Shown here: positions 1-4,978 of the stretch, in pieces
How positions within the stretch are numbered: the first letter of the stretch is position 1
Layout of the letters: each line of letters starts with the position of its first letter
Origin: Erysipelotrichaceae bacterium
GTDB lineage: Bacteria > Bacillota_I > Bacilli_A > Erysipelotrichales > Erysipelotrichaceae
Direction: 5' to 3'
DNA length: 22,892 bases
Assembly (NCBI GenBank): GCA_016302195.1
Contig: JAEDOA010000011.1
Coordinates: 1-22,892 of the forward strand
The notes under the pieces: generated by a model
Told to the model about the DNA's origin: nothing
Seen by the model: the letters and a program-made list of their open reading frames with translations, nothing else
Database searches by the model: none
Program-made: the position numbers and the translations under genes

Positions 1-6
1 TTCTTA

Positions 7-792
7 TCATATTTTTAATTCATTTATAATATTACAACCCATTTTGCTCAGTATTCTTTCCGCTTGTTGATATAGGTCATCTCTTGATAATAACAAGGGA
101 TTATGAGCATCATATTCTATTAATACATCGCATTGATACTTACTAGCAATTTCCCAAAATTGATTATATGGATATGAATAGACTCTCTTATTATAGAAGT
201 TATTAAAACCATTTAAGTTGTATCCTAAAGGGATATTAAGCTGTTTTGCCCTCTGGCATATATTTTCACTAACCTTAATTGCTAAATCATCCCATTTGCC
301 GTAACCTTTAACAAACAAATCAGGATGAGCAAGATAAAGGAATAATCCTGTTTCCATTGCTTCTATACAATTGTTTTGATAATCTATGACTTCTTCTTTG
401 GTACACTTGCTACCCATATAATTGCTAAATGTACCATCTTTGTATTCAATATAATGCGCACCTAATATTAAATATTGAATATTGAATGTTTTGACAATTT
501 TTTTGAGCCATTCCATTTTGCTGGGAAAATATTCACACTCTAAACCTAATAATATGTTTATCTTCCCCTCATACTTCTTTTTTAATGTTTCTATAGCATA
601 AACATAGCTGTCTATCTCGCTTTCAGCCATTCTCATTATTGATATTCTAGCATCATTGATATCAGGTAATGGGCAATGATCTGAAAAGCCCAAAGTGGAA
701 AAATTTGATTCTATTGCTTTTTCAACATACTCTTCTTCACTTCCCACTGCATGATTGCAACGTGGTGTATGTGTGTGATAGTTATTCTTCAT
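7..792 (-). CDS. PHP-domain phosphoesterase, HisJ-type histidinol-phosphatase family
   Basis: Predicted metal-dependent phosphoesterase of the PHP superfamily, closest in layout to the HisJ/HisK histidinol-phosphatases (261 residues; the family is about 250-270). Metal-site residues visible in order are H6 and H8 (HTH), H14, D38-H39 (SDH), E85, H113 (GAH), H156 (AHPD) and D228-x-H230 (YDAH). The start is fixed by a strong GGGGAGGT ribosome site at 799-806, and the HTH motif sits only five residues in. The gene stands alone downstream of the jag terminator and no his genes are in view, so histidinol phosphate as substrate is only a family-based guess. Another small phosphate ester is equally possible. 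A TATAAT (813-818) lies just before it, but no good -35 is seen. The stop TGA is at 7-9. Confidence 0.85.
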   Translation of the reverse strand: MKNNYHTHTPRCNHAVGSEEEYVEKAIESNFSTLGFSDHCPLPDINDARISIMRMAESEIDSYVYAIETLKKKYEGKINILLGLECEYFPSKMEWLKKIVKTFNIQYLILGAHYIEYKDGTFSNYMGSKCTKEEVIDYQNNCIEAMETGLFLYLAHPDLFVKGYGKWDDLAIKVSENICQRAKQLNIPLGYNLNGFNNFYNKRVYSYPYNQFWEIASKYQCDVLIEYDAHNPLLLSRDDLYQQAERILSKMGCNIINELKI

Positions 793-812
793 CTTTTTAC
801 CTCCCCTTAGAT

Positions 813-818
813 ATTATA
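813..818 (-). promoter_or_regulatory. -10-like TATAAT upstream of the PHP phosphoesterase
   Basis: A perfect TATAAT lies on the minus strand between the jag terminator and the phosphoesterase ribosome site, about 20 bases before the start codon. No convincing -35 hexamer is found 16-18 bases upstream, where the terminator stem lies. The promoter call is therefore weak. Confidence 0.4.
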
Positions 819-822
819 GACT

Positions 823-853
823 AAAAAACTCACAACAGTATCCTGTTATGAGT
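823..853 (-). terminator. Intrinsic terminator of the rpmH-rnpA-yidC-jag operon
   Basis: On the minus strand an 11-bp stem (ACTCATAACAG / CTGTTGTGAGT, one G-U pair) with a GATA loop is followed directly by six T. It starts 8 bases after the jag stop codon. The plus-strand reading has no T-tract, so it works in one direction only. Confidence 0.92.
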
Positions 854-861
854 CTATTATG

Positions 862-1476
862 CTATTTATTTGAATCGTAAATAATTTTTAGTCTACGATC
901 ATTTCCTTCTCCTTCAGATTCTGTTCTAATGTGAGGAAATGTTGATAAATATTGATGAATTACTCTTCTTTCATCATTAGTCATTTGTCCTAATCTTGCT
1001 GATACTTTTGTTTTTTGCACAGTTTTAGCTATTTTTCCAACCATATCTTTAAGTTTCTGATATCTTTCTTCTTTATATCCGTTTACATCTACTAATAGGT
1101 TGATGTGTTTTTTAAACTGTGCGCTAGCAGCTGATTTAACTACATTTGTAATTGACTGTAGTGTTTGTCCTGCCTTTCCAATAAGTATAGCATTATTATC
1201 AGCATCTAATTTTACTAAATAGCCATCTTTATTCGTTTCCAAAACAATTTGGCAATTCATAGTGATATTATCAAAGTATTTCTTTAGATAATTAACTATA
1301 AAATCTTCGATATCCTTTTGGCAATATGCTTCAATTACCGCTTTAGCTCCTAATCCAAATAAACCGCCTGCTTTTTCTTCAACTACGAAATATGTTAACT
1401 CTTCTTCACTAACATTTTTTTCTACACAGGCCTGATTAACTGCTTCAGCAACTGTCTTTGCAGTATATCTATTCAT
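862..1476 (-). CDS. jag: Jag/KhpB (EloR) RNA-binding protein
   Basis: RNA-binding protein that partners KhpA in several Firmicutes and is linked to cell elongation control. 204 residues with the expected three-part layout: an N-terminal Jag domain with the KAGGLFGLGAKA motif at about 35-46, a type II KH domain at about 75-135 with a GKAG loop (100-103), and a C-terminal R3H domain at about 145-200 carrying R171-x-x-H174 and an Arg-rich end. It overlaps the end of yidC by 8 bases. Its GGAGGT ribosome site lies inside yidC, so the two are translationally coupled. This is the standard position, last in the rpmH-rnpA-yidC-jag operon. Confidence 0.95.
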   Translation of the reverse strand: MNRYTAKTVAEAVNQACVEKNVSEEELTYFVVEEKAGGLFGLGAKAVIEAYCQKDIEDFIVNYLKKYFDNITMNCQIVLETNKDGYLVKLDADNNAILIGKAGQTLQSITNVVKSAASAQFKKHINLLVDVNGYKEERYQKLKDMVGKIAKTVQKTKVSARLGQMTNDERRVIHQYLSTFPHIRTESEGEGNDRRLKIIYDSNK

Positions 1477-2359
1477 TGTCTATATACCTCCATTGAATAA
1501 ATACAGTTTTAACAATTCCAACTACTGAATTGACTAACCAATATAAACTCATTGCAGCAGGCCATCTTAAACCGATAAATCCAACCATAACAATCATTAC
1601 TAACATCATCATGTTTTGCTGGCTGTTAGCAGTATTTCCATTATCCTTATATTTACGATAACTCTTTGAATGCTTTCTCTGATAAGAAGCTAACCACTGA
1701 GGTACTTTTGTCTGAAGGAACTGACACAAGAACATTAATACAAATATTACAACAATTGGCCATTGTGTTGTGATATTCTTAATTGCTGTTAATGGCGTTG
1801 TGCTTAATTCAATTCCAGCAAAATGACCCTTACATACAATTTCTGCTCTCTGTACAGCATAGAACATTGAAATCAAAATAGGGAATGTTAATAGTGGTGT
1901 AATAAGAGTAGACATTGGATTAATGTGATGTTTATTCATTAACGCCTGAAGCTCTTGAGCCTGAGCCATTTTTGCTGCTTCATCTGTTCTACCTGCATAT
2001 TTCTCCTGAATAGCCAACTGCTGAGGCTGAATCATTTGTAGTTTCTGAGTTTGAACTGTAGATTTAATAGATAGTCCTAAAGTAAGTATATTATATAAAA
2101 TTGTAGTTAATATAACTCCAAGAGCTGGACTGTTAAACATTTTTCCTATCCAATTGACACATTGAGCTAGTGGATACACGAATAAAGCAGTAAAAAAGCT
2201 TTCATTCATCATATCTTTCCATGGTGTTGACAAAGAAATGATTCTTTCAGGCAATGTATTTCCTGAAGCATCAACATTTGATTGACAACCCGTCATTAAC
2301 ACAACCAATACTACAAGCATTGAAAGCATAATGACCTTTTTCATCTTATCCTTTTTCAT
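1469..2359 (-). CDS. yidC: YidC/SpoIIIJ/OxaA family membrane protein insertase (lipoprotein)
   Basis: Inserts membrane proteins, alone or with Sec, after SRP delivery. 296 residues: a lipoprotein signal peptide with lipobox LMTGC (Cys25 would be lipidated), a first core membrane segment at about 77-99, a cytoplasmic charged hairpin at about 100-150, a second segment at about 150-170, then segments at about 198-217 and 250-290 with the family signature PAAMSLYW (267-274). ATG at 2359 is preceded by AAGGAG with 8-base spacing, inside the end of rnpA; Met6 is a less likely start. Odd point: at the position of the conserved positively charged groove residue (Arg73 of B. subtilis SpoIIIJ, in TILIRLLILPL) this protein has Asn90 (TILYNILTLGL). 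An Arg (265) instead sits just before the WPAAMSLYW motif. Confidence 0.95.
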   Translation of the reverse strand: MKKDKMKKVIMLSMLVVLVVLMTGCQSNVDASGNTLPERIISLSTPWKDMMNESFFTALFVYPLAQCVNWIGKMFNSPALGVILTTILYNILTLGLSIKSTVQTQKLQMIQPQQLAIQEKYAGRTDEAAKMAQAQELQALMNKHHINPMSTLITPLLTFPILISMFYAVQRAEIVCKGHFAGIELSTTPLTAIKNITTQWPIVVIFVLMFLCQFLQTKVPQWLASYQRKHSKSYRKYKDNGNTANSQQNMMMLVMIVMVGFIGLRWPAAMSLYWLVNSVVGIVKTVFIQWRYIDNE

Positions 2360-2361
2360 TG

Positions 2362-2718
2362 TTAATTCTCCTTCGTAAAAGTTTGTCCTTGTTTATTATA
2401 AACCGAATTATATAGTAGTGACAATTCTTTTTTGTTTTGTTGATATTGCGAGATATCATAATTCTTTCTAATTATTAAAATGTAGTCATATCCACTATTA
2501 AAATCGCATAACTCTTGAAGCATCATTCTAACCTGTCTTTTAATTTTGTTTCTTACAACTGCATTCCCACTTTTTTTCCCGACAGAAATTCCTATCCTGT
2601 CGTAATCATGCTTTCTATTAGCATAATACAAAACATAGTATCGATTTGATTTGCTCTTGTTATGTTTAATAATACTTTGAAATTCTTCGTTTTTCTTGAT
2701 TCGGTTTTCTTTCTTCAT
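2362..2718 (-). CDS. rnpA: Ribonuclease P protein component
   Basis: Protein subunit of RNase P, which helps the catalytic RNA remove 5' leaders from pre-tRNAs. 118 residues, normal for the family. It begins KKENRIKKNEEF, the usual N-terminus, and carries the RNR signature GNAVVRNKIKRQVR at 51-64. The start at 2718 is set by the conserved N-terminus, although no ribosome site lies directly before it. The nearest AAGGAG (2747-2752) is upstream of a hairpin that would bring it closer. The stop is 2 bases before yidC. The gene is transcribed from the rpmH promoter through a terminator-like hairpin, which probably lowers its expression relative to rpmH. Confidence 0.95.
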   Translation of the reverse strand: MKKENRIKKNEEFQSIIKHNKSKSNRYYVLYYANRKHDYDRIGISVGKKSGNAVVRNKIKRQVRMMLQELCDFNSGYDYILIIRKNYDISQYQQNKKELSLLYNSVYNKQGQTFTKEN

Positions 2719-2723
2719 ACTGG

Positions 2724-2746
2724 AAAAAAAAGTTGCATCAGCAACT
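2724..2746 (-). terminator. Intrinsic terminator/attenuator hairpin between rpmH and rnpA
   Basis: On the minus strand AGTTGC-TGAT-GCAACT forms a perfect 6-bp stem with a 4-base loop. An eight-T run follows, counting the last stem base. It starts 4 bases after the rpmH stop codon, with the AAGGAG at 2747-2752 immediately 5' of the stem, and ends 5 bases before the rnpA ATG. It probably lets most transcripts stop after rpmH. Confidence 0.8.
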
Positions 2747-2752
2747 CTCCTT
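2747..2752 (-). promoter_or_regulatory. Shine-Dalgarno AAGGAG for rnpA, separated from its start by a hairpin
   Basis: AAGGAG overlaps the rpmH TAA stop and is the only good ribosome site before rnpA. It is 28 bases from the ATG. The 16-base hairpin at 2731-2746 lies between, leaving about 12 bases of effective spacing if folded. Use of this site is inferred. Confidence 0.5.
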
Positions 2753-2885
2753 ATGCAGATAATACTTTTCTTCCTTTGGCACGTCTGCGAGCCAAAACTT
2801 TACGTCCGCCTACTGTTTTCATGCGGGCTCTGAATCCTGCCATTCTGGCATGTTTTCTTTTGCTCGGTTGATAAGTTCTTTTCAT
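2751..2885 (-). CDS. rpmH: 50S ribosomal protein L34 (bL34)
   Basis: Ribosomal large-subunit protein bL34, 44 residues. The N-terminus MKRTYQPSKRKHAR, the middle GFRARM and the Arg/Lys-rich end (GGRKVLARRRAKGRKVLSA) match the family along its full length. A very strong GGGAGGT site (2894-2900) precedes the ATG at 2885. It is the first gene of the rpmH-rnpA-yidC-jag operon and has its own near-consensus promoter. In many bacteria dnaA and the origin lie upstream of rpmH. Here the neighbour is metK, and no TTATCCACA-type DnaA box was seen in the intergenic region. Confidence 0.98.
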   Translation of the reverse strand: MKRTYQPSKRKHARMAGFRARMKTVGGRKVLARRRAKGRKVLSA

Positions 2886-2932
2886 ATTTAGCCACCTCCC
2901 AAGATTTATAAAAATAGAGCAATTGCCCTATT

Positions 2933-2961
2933 ATTCTATATAATTTTTTACCTAGAGTCAA
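2933..2961 (-). promoter_or_regulatory. Promoter of the rpmH operon
   Basis: Minus strand: -35 TTGACT (2956-2961), 17-base spacer, -10 TAGAAT (2933-2938). The start of transcription would be near 2926, giving a leader of about 40 bases before rpmH. Confidence 0.88.
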
Positions 2962-2966
2962 TAAAA

Positions 2967-3004
2967 ACCAGCAAAAGTTGTTTTCTTATTCTGCTTTTGT
3001 TGGT
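2967..3004. repeat. Imperfect inverted repeat between the divergent rpmH and metK promoters
   Basis: Arms ACCAGCAAAAG (2967-2977) and CTTTTGTTGGT (2994-3004) pair over 11 bases, with one G-U on the plus strand or one A-C mismatch on the minus strand, around a 16-base loop. Minus-strand TTTTT follows, running to the edge of the rpmH -35. The 10-mer GCTTTTGTTG recurs at 3043-3052. Function is unknown: a weak terminator for leftward read-through or a protein site is possible. Confidence 0.45.
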
Positions 3005-3071
3005 GATTTTACGAAATATTATCGATTCTTTGATATTGTTATAGCTTTTGTTGCATTGATTCTATTTTTAG

Positions 3072-3100
3072 TTGATTTTTTCTAATTAATATCATAGAAT
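3072..3100 (+). promoter_or_regulatory. Promoter of metK
   Basis: -35 TTGATT (3072-3077), 17-base spacer, -10 TAGAAT (3095-3100). The expected start near 3107 is only a few bases before the riboswitch P1 stem, as is usual for S-box leaders. Confidence 0.85.
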
Positions 3101-3110
3101 AAATAAGCAC

Positions 3111-3193
3111 ATCTTATAAAGAGTGATGGAGGGACCAGCCCTATGAAATCACACCAACCTATTAAATTAGGTGGTAAAGCTGAGCGATGAGAT
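3111..3193 (+). ncRNA. SAM-I (S-box) riboswitch aptamer
   Basis: S-adenosylmethionine-sensing aptamer in the metK leader. P1 is ATCTTAT (3111-3117) with ATGAGAT (3187-3193). P2 starts with GTGAT (3123-3127) pairing ATCAC (3148-3152) and contains the S-box core GATGGAGGGA...CCCTATGAAATC with its kink-turn. P3 is ACCTA (3157-3161) with TAGGT (3168-3172). The P2 loop ACC(A) at 3134-3137 can pair with (T)GGT at 3172-3175 as the family pseudoknot. The core TAAAGCTGAGCGATGAGAT closes the aptamer. P4 is tiny: GC/GC at 3179-3185 around a 3-base loop. SAM binding should turn metK off by terminator formation. Confidence 0.95.
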
Positions 3194-3240
3194 AACTTAG
3201 ATATTTACAAAGCATTCAAGTTATCTTGGGTGCTTTTTTT
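3190..3240 (+). terminator. Riboswitch expression platform: antiterminator and intrinsic terminator
   Basis: Antiterminator: AGATAACTT (3190-3198), which shares its first bases with the 3' arm of P1, pairs perfectly with AAGTTATCT (3218-3226). Terminator: AAGCATTCAAG (3210-3220) pairs with CTTGGGTGCTT (3225-3235) around TTAT, followed by a T-run to 3240. The two are mutually exclusive. With SAM, P1 holds 3190-3193 and the terminator forms. Without SAM, the antiterminator forms and metK is read. Confidence 0.93.
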
Positions 3241-3260
3241 ATAAGATAGTAGGAGGTATT

Positions 3261-4277
3261 ATGAAGGTATATAGTAATGAAATTGTATTTAGAGGTCATC
3301 CAGATAAGGTATGTGATCAAATATCGGATGCGATTTTGGATGAATGCTTAAGACAAGACAAAAACAGTAGATGTGGAATTGAAACAGTTGGAGGTAAAGG
3401 AAAAATATTTATTACAGGTGAGGTAAGCACAAATGCTCATATAGACGTAGAGAAAATTGCCAAATCTGTTTTAGCAGATGTTGGTTATAGCACTGATTAT
3501 CTGATAATTAACAATCTGGGAGTTCAAAGCGTAGATATTGCCCTCGGTACTAATAACCAGGTTAATGGTGCAGGTGATAATGGAATGATGTTTGGATACG
3601 CATGTAATGATAACGAACAATATCTTCCAACAGCAATGGTTATATTACAGCAGTTGTCAAAAAGATATGACCAGCTTAGAAAAACGAATTATAATTTTTT
3701 ACCTGATGGCAAAGCTCAAATTACTGGGTATTATCAAAATAACAAGTTAGTAAAGATAAAGGACTTTACTGTTTGTTATCAAAATAGAGAAGAACAAAGA
3801 GACATTACCGATAAAATCATCATGGACATTTGCACTGATATTTGTTCTAAATACAATATTGAAATTGAAAATTTTTTAATTAACCCAACTGGTAAATTCT
3901 TAATTGGCGGCTTTGAAGGTGATGCTGGCTTAACTGGCAGAAAAATTGTAGTAGATTCTTATCAATCTTTCGCTCCTGTTGGAGGTGGCGCATTTTCTGG
4001 CAAGGATCCAACAAAAGTCGATAGATCAGCTGCCTATAAAGCAAGAGAAATAGCTGTCGAATATTTGAAAAGGTACAAACTTCAGTTTTGTCAGGTTCAA
4101 TTAAGTTATGCCATTGGAAAATGTGAACCCCTGGCAATCTATATTACTTCAGATAAAGGTGATATTGAAGTTGATGAAAAATTATATCAACAATGTTCAG
4201 TGGCTAATATCATAAAAGATCTTGATTTATTAAACAAAAAATACTTGGACACTGCAATGTTTGGCCACTTTCAATAA
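3261..4277 (+). CDS. metK: S-adenosylmethionine synthetase (methionine adenosyltransferase), short divergent form
   Basis: Makes S-adenosylmethionine from methionine and ATP in the cytoplasm. Family motifs are present: GHPDK (12-16), GEVST, QSVDIALG, GAGDNGMMFGYA (GAGDQGLMFGYA in most), GDAGLTGRKIVVD, GGGAFSGKDPTKVDRSAAY and the near-terminal MFGHF. Most catalytic His, Asp, Lys and Arg positions are kept. The AGGAGGT site at 3251-3257 fixes the start. At 338 residues it is clearly shorter than the usual 380-400. The stop falls right after GHFQ, removing the usual C-terminal tail with its WE motif, and loops are trimmed. The usual SEGHPDK reads FRGHPDK, so a conserved Glu is Arg. The upstream SAM riboswitch supports the assignment. 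Confidence 0.93.
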   Translation: MKVYSNEIVFRGHPDKVCDQISDAILDECLRQDKNSRCGIETVGGKGKIFITGEVSTNAHIDVEKIAKSVLADVGYSTDYLIINNLGVQSVDIALGTNNQVNGAGDNGMMFGYACNDNEQYLPTAMVILQQLSKRYDQLRKTNYNFLPDGKAQITGYYQNNKLVKIKDFTVCYQNREEQRDITDKIIMDICTDICSKYNIEIENFLINPTGKFLIGGFEGDAGLTGRKIVVDSYQSFAPVGGGAFSGKDPTKVDRSAAYKAREIAVEYLKRYKLQFCQVQLSYAIGKCEPLAIYITSDKGDIEVDEKLYQQCSVANIIKDLDLLNKKYLDTAMFGHFQ

Positions 4278-4281
4278 AAAG

Positions 4282-4317
4282 AAAATCGTAACATCTTATA
4301 AGGTGCTACGATTTTTT
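4282..4317. terminator. Bidirectional terminator between metK and divIC
   Basis: AAAATCGTA (4282-4290) pairs with TACGATTTT (4307-4315), with a further inner stem CATCTT/AAGGTG, to give one long hairpin. A T-run follows on the plus strand (4312-4317), and A-rich flanks supply T-runs on the minus strand. It starts 4 bases after the metK stop and ends 5 bases before the divIC stop. Confidence 0.92.
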
Positions 4318-4322
4318 ATTTT

Positions 4323-4649
4323 CTATTGGTTTATCTCAGGTAATGAATAAACCTGTTCATCACCCTTTGTAATCAGATACTTTCCTCGCGCTACTGAAGT
4401 GACATAATTTTCATCTAATAGTTTTTCTTTTTCATTTTCAAGAAGTTCCTTTTCGGCCAATAGATTACTCAGCTCTGCTTTTGTTTCATTTACTGCTGCC
4501 TTTAATTCAAATGTTGTATTTACTTCTTTAGCGATATTTTTCCAGAAAACAAAACACATAAATATCATGATAACCACAACAAAACAATTTAAGATAGTCT
4601 TTTTAACTGTTTTTTTTGTTTTTTTGTTTCTTCTAATCTTGTCTATCAT
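4323..4649 (-). CDS. divIC: Septum formation initiator family protein, DivIC/FtsB type
   Basis: Bitopic division protein of the DivIC/FtsB family, which in Bacillota works with FtsL and DivIB at the septum. 108 residues: a basic cytoplasmic N-terminus (1-18, many Lys/Arg), one membrane segment at about 19-38, a heptad-rich coiled coil at about 45-82 and the family end motif ARGKYLITKGDEQVYSLP (87-104). AAGGA (4659-4663) with 9-base spacing supports the start. It follows rqcP by 65 bases, which hold a consensus promoter. The rqcP-divIC neighbourhood is conserved in Bacillota. The gene converges on metK through a shared terminator. Confidence 0.88.
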   Translation of the reverse strand: MIDKIRRNKKTKKTVKKTILNCFVVVIMIFMCFVFWKNIAKEVNTTFELKAAVNETKAELSNLLAEKELLENEKEKLLDENYVTSVARGKYLITKGDEQVYSLPEINQ

Positions 4650-4671
4650 TGTATATTATCCTTTCCATAAT

Positions 4672-4700
4672 ATTATAAAGTGAGAATTAATAATTTACAA
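4672..4700 (-). promoter_or_regulatory. Promoter of divIC
   Basis: Minus strand: -35 TTGTAA (4695-4700), 17-base spacer, -10 TATAAT (4672-4677), about 22 bases before the start codon. No terminator separates rqcP from divIC, so read-through from the upstream operon is also likely. Confidence 0.8.
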
Positions 4701-4714
4701 GTTTATCTGTTTTG

Positions 4715-4978
4715 CTAGTCTTGTTGAATATAATACTCATCTAAAACTTCATATAAAACAGTAGCATCATTCTTTTTAACTACATCTTTTATATCTTTCA
4801 CTTTAACCTTTAAAACCCTATTACCATAAACTATCTCAATAACATCACCAATATTAACCTCTTTTGCTGGTTTTGCTACTTTCCCATTTACCAACACTCT
4901 AGAATTTTCAGCTAATTCCTTGGAAATAGTTCTTCTTTTCAATATTCTGGCAACCTTTAAATATTTGTCTAATCTCAT
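4715..4978 (-). CDS. rqcP: RqcP (YabO), S4-domain ribosome quality control factor
   Basis: Small S4 RNA-binding protein of 87 residues that, in B. subtilis, helps RqcH add C-terminal alanine tails to peptides stuck on 50S subunits. The S4 fold covers nearly the whole protein. It starts MRLDKYLKVARILKRRT and continues with RVLVNGKVAKPAKEVNIGD, the typical S4 signature, close to Hsp15-type proteins. The ATG overlaps the mfd stop by 4 bases (ATGA) with AGGAG inside the end of mfd, so translation is coupled. It lies between mfd and divIC, as in other Bacillota. Confidence 0.9.
   Translation of the reverse strand: MRLDKYLKVARILKRRTISKELAENSRVLVNGKVAKPAKEVNIGDVIEIVYGNRVLKVKVKDIKDVVKKNDATVLYEVLDEYYIQQD

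Noticed and set aside
2662..2871. Rightward open frame across rpmH/rnpA
   Set aside because: It is antisense to two certain genes, with no ribosome site and no recognisable protein features.
2914..2931. ATAGGGC-AATT-GCTCTAT hairpin followed by T-run on the minus strand, looking like an rpmH leader attenuator
   Set aside because: The rpmH promoter puts the transcript start near 2926, inside the 5' arm, so the full hairpin would not be in the RNA.
2886..3110. Possible replication origin beside rpmH
   Set aside because: No TTATCCACA-like DnaA boxes or clustered repeats were seen, and dnaA is not adjacent.
4291..4301. ACATCTTATAA in the metK terminator, identical to the 5' side of the riboswitch P1
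   Set aside because: An 11-base match in AT-rich DNA within hairpin stems; it is probably chance, and no mechanism is apparent.
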